Shown: positions 22,301 through 33,800, counted from the stretch's first letter. The stretch is 64,000 bases of DNA from Strix aluco (GCF_031877795.1 NC_133932.1:21206180-21270179), one strand, 5' to 3'. Made by a program: numbers and translations. Notes: generated by a model not told the origin, from the letters alone.

Positions 22301-23019
22301 CCCAGATTATAACACAGGTTCCAAGTCTATAATGCTAAAGCCACAACATAGCACCACATTTATTAGATAGCCCTCACTTTTTATAAAGGAAAATGTTAGA
22401 GGAACTCATAACAAATGCAAGCTGAAAATCATTAATTTTTCCCATGTGGAAGCACTAGCCATTCTTGGCTAAAAATCTGACACTCTGTAGGTGAAATTAT
22501 TTGGGGGTTTTACATGCTGCATGAACGTTTTCCCCTCTCTCCTCTGTAAGGTGAAATGCCACAGAAACTGTGAGATCCTAAAGCATCACAGACCTTTTCT
22601 AAAAGAGGTAGGGTCTTTGGCTGGCCCCTGCCAGGAAAAATTATTCTGTTGTGTAATGAATTATCTATGCAGACCTTGCTGGAGGATTTTATCATGCCAT
22701 GCTCCAAATGAGGTCAAAACAAGGATTTTATCAGCATTCCTGAACTGCTTGAGCCAGTCTAAAACTTAAGTGTGGTTTAAGCTTATCCCACATAAACCAA
22801 AAAATTGGGAGCAATAGTAATGTTACTAACAAGTCCACTAGGCTGGTAAATTGTGGAGGTTTTTTTTTTTTTTTAAATCAAAAACTGTTTATCCTTACTT
22901 CAGTTTCTTGTGGAGGGAGAAGAAAAAGCTGTATCAGATTCTAATTTATTTTTTTTTTTCTTTTCTGAAATGTAGGTCTACAGCATCAGGACAAGAGCAA
23001 GGAAACTTCTTGGTTCTGA
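1277..23019 (+). CDS. VGLL3: VGLL3, vestigial-like family member 3 (four coding exons, spliced)
   Basis: Nuclear transcription cofactor that has no DNA-binding domain and acts by binding TEAD1-4, in competition with YAP/TAZ. Joining 1277-1381, 10619-10874, 15949-16449 and 22976-23019 gives one open frame of 301 residues plus TGA, with GT...AG at all three introns and matching phases (0, 1, 1). In order: an Ala/Pro-rich N-terminus (1-35), an acidic stretch (about 56-67), the TDU motif (about 68-98), a block shared by VGLL2 and VGLL3 containing FPTSFWTSSYQPP (132-144), Pro-rich segments, a His-rich run (about 206-229), a conserved LLMPSVRAARIPAPQCD segment (about 237-253), and the C-terminal tail LQHQDKSKETSWF. 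From memory human VGLL3 is about 326 aa and ends in a very similar tail; the closest paralogue, VGLL2, lacks that tail. Family knowledge links VGLL3 to adipogenesis, muscle and cartilage differentiation, age at maturity in salmon and sex-biased immune gene expression. The identification is firm; exon 1 is the least conserved part. Confidence -1.
1444..1470 (+). other. G-rich stretch with quadruplex potential at the 5' end of intron 1
   Basis: Runs of G6, G7 and G4 followed by AGG lie 60-90 bp after the exon 1 donor and just before the perfect palindrome. G-runs just inside an intron often help donor recognition. Confidence -1.
1488..1563. repeat. Perfect inverted repeat, 37-bp arms with a 2-bp centre
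   Basis: Left arm 1488-1524 and right arm 1527-1563 are exact reverse complements at all 37 positions, separated by AC at 1525-1526. The arms begin GGGCTGCATAGCGCATCG. Pairing stops cleanly on the outside, where C1487 faces C1564. The repeat lies in intron 1, 106 bp after the exon 1 donor. It could extrude as a cruciform or form a stable RNA hairpin in the pre-mRNA, or it may be a sequencing or assembly fold-back. Confidence -1.
4049..4177. repeat. Pyrimidine and poly-T tracts in intron 1
   Basis: A T/C run with a C8 core at 4049-4084, and a 17-nt T run at 4161-4177. Confidence -1.
9873..9995. repeat. A/C-only tract, strand-asymmetric
   Basis: After an A-rich opening the + strand consists almost wholly of A and C (ACCAAAC and ACCCC words) for about 100 nt, with few T and almost no G. 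On the minus strand this gives repeated GGGG and GGTTTGG. Confidence -1.
10619..10874 (+). CDS. VGLL3: VGLL3 coding exon 2 (residues 36-120, TDU domain)
   Basis: The acceptor is TTTTTAATCCCAG before AAG AAG TTA (KKLSVYNKMQ), and the donor is GTAAGA at 10875 after 85 codons plus one base. The exon encodes the Tondu motif: EYLNSRCVLFTYFQGDI supplies the beta-strand part and VVDEHFSRAL the helix. The helix contains VxxHF (V88, H91, F92), the pattern known from Vestigial-family/TEAD structures to pack on the YAP-binding domain of TEAD. Just before it lies a short acidic stretch, QEEDEKDQPTEME. In human VGLL3, as I recall, this stretch is expanded into a run of Glu, which is absent here. All TDU residues expected for function appear intact. 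Confidence -1.
13970..14581 (-). other. Unidentified antisense ORF in VGLL3 intron 2 (203 codons)
   Basis: The longest open frame outside exon-related sequence. The lower part (about 13970-14270), after a possible acceptor ATCTGCAG on the minus strand, reads FNIRREYFKPLDYANTNSS and later HVWSSPFVKPVHISQSHYS. It has balanced amino-acid use rather than low complexity. I recognise no family. It could be a nested exon, a decayed gene copy or chance; no start, promoter or partner exon was identified. Confidence -1.
14680..14700. repeat. Poly-A run (21 nt) in intron 2
   Basis: Twenty-one consecutive A. No element recognisable as a SINE or retrocopy lies immediately before it. Confidence -1.
15519..15825 (+). 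mobile_element. CR1 LINE fragment, 3' end, plus strand
   Basis: Contains the characteristic CR1 3' region: GATCTTATCAATATGTATAA, AGGACAAGAGGCAATAGGCA, CCCAGAGAGGTTGTGGAG, GGTTGGACTAGATGATCTC and the terminal TGTGATTCTGTAAT. It is 5'-truncated, as is usual for CR1, and seems to lack a short internal segment after CCATCTGAACACAAG. The copy is moderately diverged, so not a recent insertion. It ends 123 bp before VGLL3 exon 3. Confidence -1.
15949..16449 (+). CDS. VGLL3: VGLL3 coding exon 3 (residues 121-288, Pro/His-rich body)
   Basis: The acceptor is a pyrimidine-rich TTTCTCTCCTCTCCACCAG. The first two bases complete the split codon for Glu121, giving ESSTISSQRSS and then FPTSFWTSSYQPPPPPC, which is conserved between VGLL2 and VGLL3. 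The exon continues through two Pro-rich segments, SPSYAHMHDVY, a His-rich run (MHRHHPHPHMHHHHP), YGSLLMPSVRAARIPAPQCD and SAWAGAFHGTVDIVPSFGFDT. The donor GTAAGG follows at 16450 and leaves one base of the Gly288 codon. The exon is 501 nt, a length compatible with its two split codons. A truncated CR1 copy ends 123 bp upstream of the acceptor. Confidence -1.
16450..22975 (+). other. VGLL3 intron 3 (about 6.5 kb)
   Basis: Runs from donor GTAAGG to acceptor TGAAATGTAG. Mostly unique sequence of mixed composition, with a GC-richer stretch at about 19990-20270. The long T-run at 22949-22960 is part of the pyrimidine tract of the exon 4 acceptor. I see no exon or interspersed repeat I can support. 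Confidence -1.
22976..23019 (+). CDS. VGLL3: VGLL3 coding exon 4 (residues 288-301 and stop)
   Basis: Only 44 coding nt. The acceptor follows a long T-run (TTTTTTTTTTCTTTTCTGAAATGTAG). GT completes Gly288, then LQHQDKSKETSWF and TGA at 23017. This tail closely matches the VGLL3 C-terminus known from other vertebrates, which identifies the exon despite its size. The 3' UTR starts at 23020 in the same exon. Confidence -1.
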
Positions 23020-25255
23020 AGTTCAGAAAAATTAAGACCAGCTAGAGCTGGAGTCAGCGCAGCTGGGCGGGCGATGTAACAGTCGTTGACTCCTGCATGG
23101 GGCAAAGGACACACATGAAGATGAAGAGCCAACCATTCTGGTTTTGCTATTGAGCCTTTTGTTTGTAAGGCCATTTATGGGTCCCACAGTGTTGAAAAAA
23201 AACAAAAACCTAACTTTTCTTTCTTTCTTCATCTGAGCCTGCTGCAGCTGGGCAACCTAACTCCTTTCTGCTCCTTTAACAGTGTTTTGTTTTGTTCAGC
23301 TTGATATTTTTATGAACAGTCTCAATTGTCAGGAAAAAGACTCTCCCTTGACTACAGTGCGCCTTTCAGGAATACAGTATTTTGTAGCTCTTTGTGCATC
23401 TATTTTTGTAGAAATACAGAAAGTTTGGGTAAGGATTGATGGGCTATTTTAGGATGACATATTTTTTTAAAAAAAATTGTAAAATTGTTAAGTTCTGTTT
23501 AAAGAACTTGCTCTCAGAGAAGCACTGGCAAAAAAAAGTATAAAATGCTATTTTTAGATGTCTGTGATGTGTTTGTGCATTTTGGGTTTTTTTGTTTGTT
23601 ACCTCAAATGTCTATCTTTCCTTTCTTTTTAAAGAGCTAAACCTTCCCTTGTTTCCACATTACTAGATTTTGATGTTTTTGTCCTTTTGTCCTAGCTTAA
23701 GCAAGTATAATTCTCACCTAAAGTTTCAGCCAAATATTTTCCTGTTGTTAGATTGTAGTAAGGGTGTTTTTATTTTCTCGCTTCTAAAGGTGGCTTTGTG
23801 CTGTGCTGATTGTCAGAAACTTGCAAACACCTTTAGCATGGAGCAAAACTTGGGGTTACAGGAACTGCATTTCCAACCCAACCATTCTTTCAAAATGGAC
23901 CAAATACTCTTACAGATTTAAATCAGACATGAGTTTTGGCCTCATCTATGATCCACTGCAGCTGTTGAACACAGTCACCTATGGGTTATGTTTTAGGCCC
24001 TCATAGTGCTAATAAGCATCAGTATACTCTAACTCATGAGGCAGGAGTTTCAGTTAAGCCATTTCAAGGGTGGTAACTTATAACATCAATATTCAGGAAA
24101 GAAATGTCAGTTTTATAAAAATGTGTGACTCGTGGAAACAAAATGTTTTCAACTGACCTGATCTGTCTACTGAGCACCTGAAGGAAAGAGCTGAAATTTT
24201 CAGCTCCTGTTGACTTCAAAATCTGTTTGTCTAACCTCAGTTTTGCTGTGGGCCTTATGAGACCCCAGCTGCAGCTCTTGAATTTTGTAAGAAGTTGCAC
24301 GTGCTCAGCGTGCACAAATTCAGGCTTGGCTGTTGTCTGGGTTAGAATCTGAACTTGGAAATGACATGGCCATGTCTAGCCACAGTGCTCTGCAAACTGT
24401 TTGGGAAACCCCATTTCTGGCCTGGGCCTTGGGTCTGACTTGCATAATAAGGACTTCAGTTGAAGCCAAGATGAGCACAATCCAACTCTGAATAAGGGCT
24501 GCAAGATTACTCTTGGCAGCCCCAGTCCTGTGATGGGCTGGACCTGGGTCAGCGTCCATGCCCAGCCCTTGGCAACTCCAACGAGTGTCAGCATGTGCTT
24601 AGGTGGGACCAAGCACAGGACTGGGGCCTGGGTTGCCAGATCCTTGCTATTGCTTGGAGGTGTTGCCTTTCTGCTCTGTGCACCCAGGATCCCTCTGTAA
24701 TATTTCCTAAGGCTCTTAACAACCTATTATATTTGTTACCACTGTTTTCAGACATCCCTGTCTGAAAGACAAACAAGTTAAATGGAAACCAAAACATAAA
24801 CACATGGCTGAGATAAGAAACAGTTTAATGTTAAGGCAACGAGCATTGTAAATGTAGGTTTGTCAGGTGGAGACCACATGGATCCGCATGTGGAAGGGGA
24901 GGGGGAGTGTTGGGATGTGCACGCCACTCCGAGGTTCAGGCCTCCTTCCCTGCGCTGCTGCTTCTCTCCAGGCTTTTTGAACTTGGTCCTATGAGGTGTT
25001 GAGTGTTCTGCCTTGCCATGTGAGAGGGCTTGACATGCTGGCACTGGAGGCATTAGGGTTATGTCACAATTTGGCAAGATCCTTAAGTGTGTACCTTGCT
25101 GATTTGAAGTTTTAGACAGTGTAAAAGTGCTGAATGGACTGTGTTTAAATATTACTTTAAAATAGTAGGGTTGTAGTTTTTGTGCTGGGATGCTGAATTA
25201 AATGTGGTGGGGTTTTTCTCCTTGTCTTTATAGTCCATCAGCATTTCTTTCTCTC

Positions 25256-25261
25256 AATAAA
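25256..25261 (+). terminator. Candidate polyadenylation signal AATAAA
   Basis: A canonical hexamer in CTCAATAAATTTC, 2.2 kb after the VGLL3 stop, followed within 40 bp by T-rich sequence. Motif match only. Confidence -1.
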
Positions 25262-25907
25262 TTTCACTCTCATTACAGTTCTATATATTATTGCTGCTCT
25301 GGTGGAGCTAGCTCCTCAATTTGTCAATGAATTTGTAATGCAATGGGAAAACTGTATGGGAGGGAATGTAGTAATAGCTGCCATGGTTCACTTTCTTATT
25401 GGGATGGTATAGTTCAGGAAATATCTCAAGAATAAGAGTTCTGATATAGGAATTCTGACAGTATTAGGAATACTGGGAGGGAAAAAAAATCCAAGGTTTG
25501 GGGTTTTTTTTCTGTACTTGTCAAAGCTGGAAGGCAAAGAGGCTATGTATCCTCTTTGAACTTCAGGGCTGGAGAGTTTGGGTAGCAGGGGAAGCAAAAA
25601 AAAAAAGCAACAAGACTGCAAGAGCAGTCAGTTCATTGCCTTCCTCTTTGCAAGTTCAGATAATGAGGGGCCTTCTGTTTCCTAGATGTGAAAGCAGAAT
25701 GGGACAGGAAAAAGCAGGCCCACAGTTGCACTGGAATTCCTTTCTGGATTGTTTTATTGAGTTGATGGGTAGTGGGGATGAATATGTGGTGAAGCTATTG
25801 CCTCTTCCACCTCAAGAACTACTGGTATGTGCCCAGTTTTCACTGCTGAACCTGTGAGTGTGCTGAAGGAACTTCTGTTGCTCTGCAGGCTCTGGGAGAC
25901 AAGTGCC

Positions 25908-26030
25908 AATAAAAACCTGCTATTGTCTATAGCCATTCATGCACGAGTCAACTTTGAAAGTCAAATAAATTCATTTTTTTTCCCTCACTCACTAACCATC
26001 CTCTGTACTAACAAGCAAGTTGAAAATAAA
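25908..26030 (+). terminator. Cluster of three AATAAA polyadenylation signals
   Basis: AATAAA occurs at 25908-25913, 25964-25969 and 26025-26030. The second is followed by TTCATTTTTTTTCCC, a U-rich downstream element. Three canonical hexamers in 123 bp on the gene's strand make this the best candidate 3' end that I can see. Confidence -1.
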
Positions 26031-26139
26031 AGCACAAGTGCATAGCGGTAGCCCTACTTCTATGTTCTACGATTTGAAGGATGGGAAAGAAAAAATCCTT
26101 CCCTGTGACAAACTTTTAAGTTAAATTCTGCAGATTTAC

Positions 26140-26185
26140 TTCTCTCTCTCTCTCTCTCTCACGCACACTTATACACACGCACAAA
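26140..26185. repeat. (CT)n followed by CA-rich repeat
   Basis: About ten CT units and then ACGCACACTTATACACACGC, just after the candidate VGLL3 3' end. Confidence -1.
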
Positions 26186-27065
26186 TGTGCTTATGAGAAG
26201 CAGATGCTGTGATGGTTTTGTTCTTGAAAGAGGAGGGGAGCGCTTGCTCACAATGTTGCAGTTATGGAGAATTGATGGCAGTGAGAAAGAAACAGAAATA
26301 TTAAGACTGCTCATGTTTCCACAGATAGGAAAAAACGGCCCTTAAAATCAGGTCACAGACAAGTTATGTGTCTTAATGCATTACTAAAGGAGTTGTTTCA
26401 TTCTTTTTGTGTGTGATGAGTTCTGATGCTGTCCCAAGAAAGTGGATGATTCATTTTGCAAGGACTTATAAAACATGATGTACTCTGTCACTATTTCTGG
26501 GAGAACACAGGGAAATCATTGTTTTATTTCAAGAAAATCTGCATACTAAACTCCAGGATTTTATTTTATTTCTATTAATGTTGAGAAATCTGCTGACAAT
26601 TTTTGTGTCTTCATTTGAAGACTGGGAGAGTTCAAGCTGTCCACCAGTTTTTGAAAAGCAGATACCAGTTTTTTTCAACTGGGCATTTCCATTCCAACAA
26701 GATGATGGAATAGTGCAGCTACTGACCACCTGGCAGATTTGATTTCTGGAGAGCTGAATAAGCTATGCTTGGCAACAGTAAAATATACTTTGTTCTGATT
26801 CCTTTCCTCACCAGTTACCAGTTTATCTGATGCCTCTTTCATAGCGTGAAGATCTTCAGTGAATGGCAGTTTTCTCTCAGTTGTCTGCTTCTGCCTCAAA
26901 CCATGCTTTCAAGGATGAATCTCTCATCACAGCTTTCAGAGAGAGCAGAGGTTGCGGGAGGGCAGTGTCACATTTCCTACGTGCACTTAGCATCAACTTG
27001 CCTGTACCCAGCCTTTCTGCTTCCAGACTATTGTGTATGTCTTTCTCTCCTCCCACAATTCTTTC

Positions 27066-27105
27066 TATGTATGTATATATTTATATACATATATATACAC
27101 ACACA
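27066..27105. repeat. (TA)n/(CA)n microsatellite
   Basis: Imperfect TATG/TATA units, then ACACACACATG. Confidence -1.
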
Positions 27106-29056
27106 TGTAGCTATACCTGGTTCCCTCCATTCCACCCTCATGCTTCAAATGCATGTCCTTTGGAAATGAAGTGAATGACATCACTAAAGTTCATCTGAGA
27201 CTGAGAAAATGTAGGCATTTTATTGCATTCTCTGTAACCTCAGGAGTGGGTGTCTCCATACTTGTAAAAAACCAGAACCAAACAACAACAAAAACCCAAC
27301 CAAAACCACCCTTTTCAAAACCCCTGATTTGTTGTATCTGTAAACATGACCATGGAGTCAGCAGAGTTGAGTAAAGAGGTGCAATATATTGCCTTTCAGC
27401 AGACAAGCATATCTTCTTGAATATGATTAATTAATTTCAGGTACAAGCTTTTTCTCCATATCAATGGACCAGCAACATATATTTCTTATAAACAATTTAG
27501 AAATAGATATATTTTTTAAATTGACTTCTTGGCTTTAATATGTCAGCCTTTGAGCTTTTAAAGGGTATTTGGATGATAAATATTGTTTGTGTGTGTATTT
27601 TTAAAAGAAGTTGGTGCATGTTGTTTGGAACTGAAATCTCATGTAAAGCAGGAAAGTATTTAAAAATAAATACTGCTTTTACATGTTAGCCCTATGGGCA
27701 CAATCTGACAGTTGTGATGCAGGAAGATGTCCCTTTAAAGAGTAAGGGACTCTTGCCTGAGGAAGGTCAAAATCCAGTCCCGGTGACAGGAGAGATGGGA
27801 GCAATCTTCTTGCAAAGGCTGAGCTAGTAGAGCTGTGAGCAGAGATGACCCTCTCCAGCATTGTATGTAGATGGTTGGGCAGCCACTGCTCAACATATTA
27901 AAATTAGGCTGTGTTGAGAGGTTTATAGTTGCCCCATCTTGTGGGCTGAGCTGGTTGCCAAGGGGAATTAGAGGTGTCCCTGGAAACCTGTGTTTTAGCT
28001 GCCCTTGGTCTGCACAGTGCCCATGACCTGCTCGCTGTTCTTGCTTTGCAGTCTTGCTCATGGTGGGACCTGTGAAAGCTGGGCTGGAGTTCCCTGTGAT
28101 ATGCAGGATGTTTTTAGCTCCCAATAAAGATAGTTTAGGTATGGGGGTAGTTAAAACACCACAGCTATGTCATGTACCTGCTCAAAGGCTCAAGCCTTCA
28201 AGATGGATCAGCTGTGCATCACTGATGGCCATTTGCATACAGGAGCCCGAATACTGCTTCCTCCCCTTGGTGTCTTTGGAAATCTTCAACGGCATGGAGA
28301 TCATTGGGACCAGCCTTGAATGCCTAAATGGCAATCCAGTGTTGGCTAGCACAGCGTGGTGGCCTGGGGTCTGGTCCAACATTGGTGGACATCAATTGGA
28401 ATCAGCATTGATTCCAGTGAGCTTGGGCTCAGGTAACTAGTACCTATAGACAACCGATATTTATAGCAGTTGAGGTTTACAGTAACCTAGTAAAGTATCT
28501 GCAGAACTATGCTGCACTTTCCCTGCTAGCTGTTTGTAGCTGTTGTTTAAAACCATCAGTCAAATCAGGGTCCCTCTCCTCCCCCGACCTGTTTTCTAAC
28601 CCTGCTTCCCTCAAAACTCTATTGAACCTTTTTGCTCCTCTCATCAAAACTGATGGGGGGGCTTTGTATAAAGAAAAGTGTCACTGTTTTAATTACTGAA
28701 TAAATAATTTAATGTGAATTTTATTGTTACATTTTTTATGTAGCATTTTTTTGTTTGGTCTGTATTTCTCAACAATTAGCTAATGCTTTCTTTTTATTCT
28801 TATGCAACTGAAGAACTCATAAATCTGTTTGTAAATTACAGCATTCTGAGTTTCTATTTTTTTTCATGAGATTAATTTTTAGAGCCAAGGGTTTGTCTTC
28901 TGTTGAAAATGTTGTAAAACAAGTGTTCTAAACTGGTTCTCTACTAAAATTGGATGGAGTGAAAGCATAGCATCAAAGGGATTTTAAACAGGGCTCTCAT
29001 GAAGGCACTAGCTTTCCATTTCAGATACTGTCAATTGCTTTTGCTACTATGTTGTC

Positions 29057-29081
29057 TTTTTTTTTTTTAAAAAAAAAAAAA
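29057..29081. repeat. T12A13 homopolymer palindrome
   Basis: Twelve T directly followed by thirteen A, self-complementary about its centre. Confidence -1.
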
Positions 29082-29684
29082 CCACAACTATCTTTTTAAG
29101 TTGCATTGGCACTAGAGGCTATTTTACAATCAAACCTAGTAGAATCACTACCTGACACTTCTTAATGTAAGACCCCTTTTAATTTTAACATTTTCTAATG
29201 GTTTTGACAGTCATCAAGTAGAGACTTTCCATTCAAGTTATTTATCTCAAATTGACTTTTTTTTTGGCAAAGTTCAGATATTCCCACTAGTGAGGTAACT
29301 TTGCCCCTGCTAAAATTCTTTTACAACTGTTTAATTAAGAAATGTTTGCATGTCTGTGTCCTGGCTCAAGGGCTGAAGGTTTGGTGTTTTGGTCACAGAT
29401 ACATCATTTACTGTTCCAACAGAGGAGAAAAAAACCTTCCAAACTTTGGCCAAGCACTGAGCTTTTGAAAAATTGCCACTTGCACGCAATCAGCAGGGAG
29501 CTGTTAAGAGTTTAGTTGCAAAATCCTGTGAAGATCCTGACCATATGGGATGTACTCTGTTTCAGAGCATCAGGAGATGAGCAGGATTTTCCCCATACAT
29601 CCTGCTCCAGGCCCTACTTCCAGGACCAGACAGCAATCAGGGTGCTTTTCCATTGCACAAAATCACTGTATTCTTCTTTCTTAG

Positions 29685-29773
29685 GCTGTGAGGAAGAGAT
29701 GGAGAGAGCTGTCAGACAGAAACTCAAGGAGAGGAAGGCCAAGAAAGAAGGAGACTGGTTTCAAAAGTTTCCT
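29685..29773 (+). other. Exon-like segment (acceptor, 89 nt, donor), identity unknown
   Basis: The pyrimidine-rich TATTCTTCTTTCTTAG precedes it and the strong donor GTAAGA follows. One frame reads CEEEMERAVRQKLKERK and on to GDWFQKFP, a charged helix-like peptide; a second frame is also open. I recognise no family. Its start phase would accept VGLL3 exon 3, but that is a one-in-three coincidence. Confidence -1.
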
Positions 29774-30459
29774 GTAAGACAGAATGGGGTTGGGAGCTAC
29801 TGGGAGAGAAGCAGTCTGCATGGACAGCAGGGATGAAGATGGGATGCAGACCACTGAAAAATAAACAAATAATGCCTAATAATCGCTTAGCTAATACATG
29901 AAAGATGTAGAGGGGGGTGTGACAGCCATCAAAAAATACCAGAATAATGTGAGGACTTAGAAATTTGGTATAAACTAAGTGTCAAGGAAAACTTAGGATA
30001 AACATTGCAGGAAATTTCCTTCTTTGAAGAGAGATATGTACACTGTGGTTTAGTCTGTGAGAAAGGACGTGGGAGCCCTGTTGCTTTAAGACAATCACAA
30101 TTATCCTCAGCGAAGCAATTGTATTTTAGGAAGCAAGCATGAGTTAAGCTAGGGGATGAGCTAGCTGAAGTGCTTTTTCGTCTCCCTGTAACTTCTACTG
30201 CTCTCACCAGAGTAGTCCTCCAGCTGCGTTGCGCCACACTTGGGCTTCCAGGTGCTCATGGGGGTTATTTCTACATGCTCTCACTCCATCAAGAAATGAC
30301 AGCAGGGGAAGTGATGCTCAAGTGTAAGCATTACTTTGTGACTGATTTTACTCGTGATGATCCATGTCCTTCCTTAATGTAAATCAGTATCACTCAGTTG
30401 GCTTTAGTGACCTTAAGAATCTCATCAGTTACATCCAGATAAATATTGTTTCGGGTGTT

Positions 30460-30830
30460 ATCAGCTGGAAACTGGGTCCTGGCCTGGTGCCTGGGGGAGG
30501 TGCTTCCCTCAGAGCCACGGTCCAGATGGGTGATCTCAGTGGTGCTCAGCCCACCTGGTACGGGGGAGATGCCACAGAAAATGTGAGAAGTGGGGCTGGC
30601 ATCCTCCATGCTGGTGAGGGAGGCGAGCATGACCGGGGGACAGCTATTGGGGCTGAGACTGGCTGGCCCCTCTGGGACAGGGGTGCCATAAGCCCGTTTA
30701 TGGAGACCCCAGGCACGGTGGGGCTGGTCATCCCAAAAGGACCTCAGACTCCAAGGGGTTATGCTGCCTGCATGACGTGGGAAGCCGGGTGGGGACCAAG
30801 ACATCTGGTGAGAATTCCTCACGGCTGAGC
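30460..30830. other. GC-rich patch of unknown nature
   Basis: A G-rich 370-bp stretch with many GGGG and CTGG words, open for about 140-150 codons on both strands. The translated sequence resembles no family I know. Composition alone can explain the open frames, since stops are rare in such sequence. Confidence -1.
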
Positions 30831-33800
30831 TGTGTGTTGGGCTGGGATGCCGATTAATTTAGCTGATTTCTTTTTTGGGGTTGTTGGGAGGAGGAGGGGG
30901 AGCTGCATGCCGCAGCCTTCCAGTAATTGTCTCTCCAGAATATCACTTTTGTTTTCTTTGAAGACAAGTGAGAAATGATATTTAAAAAAAACCCCAAACA
31001 ACAAGCCAACACCAGGAACTACACCAATATCTTTGCCTTGACAATAAATGTACATCTGCAATGGTTTATCACTATGGGAAAATGAGTGGGTAGTAAAGTT
31101 TTAATGTTGACCGTTGCATGTACAGAGGTATCACAGGCTTTGAAAATGATTTGTTATGTGAATGCCCATAGTAGCACCAAGGTTCAAAGGGAGGTGGTTT
31201 GTTTTTCGTGCCCATTTAGTTATGAATAACACCAGCTCTAATTTCCTCCTCCCACCAGCAAGCAGAGAGTCCTACATTGGAAGCCAAATATAGCAACAAA
31301 GATTTCTATATCTGGCCAAAACCAAAAAATCTGTTCCCTTTTAAGAATAACACTCTATTCTTTTCTGATGGAGATGGATAAAGAGAAAATTCAACTTTAA
31401 GGAAGCCAGTTTCTCAGTGGGAAACTCCCTAGTCTCTCTCAAATGCCCAGTGTAAAGGGTATGAACTTATTCTTTGGTGTCTGTGTAGAAGCCAACAGGG
31501 GCAATTCTGTAGAGCCCCATCAGTTAAAGCACTTTTGGGGTGGCAGTCTGGATATATCTTCCTCACTCACTGGTGTGCATTTTCTGCCCTGCTTTGACTG
31601 TCTTCTCAGCAACAGAGCCAATGCTGAATGAGGACTTAATGAGTTGCACAATTACCCCTGCTTTTTCTTCAGCCTTTTCTTTCTGGTTTGCTTTTGTGGA
31701 GAAGTTAATTCCTTGGCTCTGAGGGACACCTGCTCCACCTGGCAAGTAAGCTTGATGAGGCAGTGTGGAGCAGCAGCATTGCCCCACACTCCCTTCCTCC
31801 TTGGCTTTTTCATTGGGGGAGCATGCAAGAAGCCAGCCCTATGCTCTTTCTTATGGCCAGACTTTCAAGTTGTGCAGCACCCACAGAGGGTGACCAGGGA
31901 CAGTGGGGCTGCCCAGTTCCCTGACTGGCTGGTTGTGCTGGAAGAGAAAGGATGTCTTACAAATAAAACTGAGAAATGTTCATGATCAAATTCTTCCTCA
32001 GGTAATCATTTGACCTTTTCTGAATTGGACCTAATGGCACTTGAAGATGAGCACGTACATGGGTGTCACTCTATAATTTTTAAAGCTGGAATATGCTTTT
32101 AGGAGGATGCAACATCCCCCACCCTTCCACCTCTTTCTGATCTTGAGCAGTTTCTTTGACTTCTCTACACCATCTGAGGAAAGCTATTCAGCCTTCGAAG
32201 GATTTACTCCCATTCCAACCCACCCACACCACCCACCCATAAGCAACTGGTATCTGTGACGTGAGCAAAAAAATCCCTTTCTCTCATGTACCGGCTGTCC
32301 TTGTTTCAGAAGTGTGGCCTCATTCATTTTCAGACTGTTTGGCTGAAGGCCTTTGCTGTAGGGTGAATACTTCAGGATTATAGAGTTAGCTCTTTCTCCT
32401 TTGGAAACCTGGGGGTTTTTTTGGTTGACTTCAGTAGAAGCAGCCTTGGACTGCTGATGCATTTTAGAAACCAATGCAGGGAATTGTCATCCAGTGAATA
32501 TATTTGCACTGAATCTGTTCTGCCAGACATGTTACTGATGGAGTTTTAAGTAAACACAGGGATGTTTGGAAATACTTTGAGTATGTAAATATGTAAAATA
32601 TGCAAAACAAAGCTAACAGCTGTGGGGTGTACTTGTTGCTCACGTGAGGAGGCTTTGTGTAATGTTTTTTTTCCATCATCCCCTCTTTTTAAATCATCTG
32701 TGTCTGTTCCAAGATAATCACTTCTCTGTGATTCCCTCTGGACAAAGAGGGAGGAGGCTGCATGGGCCTATGTGATGCCCTAAAATCTGCCTGAACTTCT
32801 GTGAAGAACCTCCTACTGTATGGTGAAACCTGCTTTCCACAGAGCACAGGAGGGCAGCACACAGCAATCGCTTTTCATTAGAGGTGGGATGGCGCCTGGG
32901 TCCAATTGAACTTGTCCTTCCAAGAACGCTAATGCAAGACACAACACGTAGCACACAGTGTTCGCAGCCATCCCCGGGTGCTTCATAACTAGCCCGACAA
33001 AAGCATTAGTCACTGGTGTATGAGTCTTAATTTCCTAAATTGAATCTGTTGCTTTGGAAAGGGCGACAGTTTTGCAGCCTCAAGTCCTTTATTTAGCCAG
33101 GGAGAGCCAAAGCCTACATACGCATGTGATCCTACTGAAGACTTTGGGAGAACAGCATTAAGAAGAAAAGCAAGTCACTCAGAACAAGCTCATTCTATAG
33201 CACTATTAGGCTGTGCACAGTTGTTTTTTCTTTTTATTAAACAGTGTGCTGCTTTTCAGACATCCTTTCAGAGAGTAATTCATCCTCTATGTACAATAAG
33301 TCTCTGCACCTCCTCTGAACTCTACAGGATATTTTGTGTGATACAGCCACCTGTTGTTTTTAATTACTTTTTCTACCCTTATCCTTGCTCTTGTTTTCCA
33401 GTTCCATTGCTTTAAGGGCAGTCTTCCAAACTCTGGGCTGTCTGTCATTGCGGATGTCCAGGGACATGACAGAGTGACTCTGTGTCACACAGTTAGCATC
33501 TGTGTGCACGGCGAGTTTGACCTGTCCATAAGCCGTGATGCTTGAACTCACGGATGTCAGCAAGTGCAATACAAATACAAGCTCCATTTGCTTGTTTGGT
33601 GGTTTCAGTCACAGCAAATGGAAGTGCTTGGCAGGAACAACAACCCTGAGTAAAGGGCAAAGGGGAAGTGGAGCAGGATCCCAGGAGGCATTTTGGCTCC
33701 CTCAGAAAAAGCCACATTTACTCTGGCAAGGGAAATAGCTTAAGTGGGTCCTACAGAGACCTGCTGCTGCTTATTCTCCTTGCTCCCAGTTAACCTAGGT

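Larger units (their letters stand above)
23020..26050 (+). other. VGLL3 3' untranslated region (proposed extent)
   Basis: Non-coding sequence continuous with exon 4, AT-rich, with T-rich and A-rich blocks around 23450-23600. The proposed end rests on the AATAAA cluster at 25908-26030. An earlier end near 25280 or a later one is equally possible, since VGLL3 transcripts can carry long 3' UTRs. Confidence -1.
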
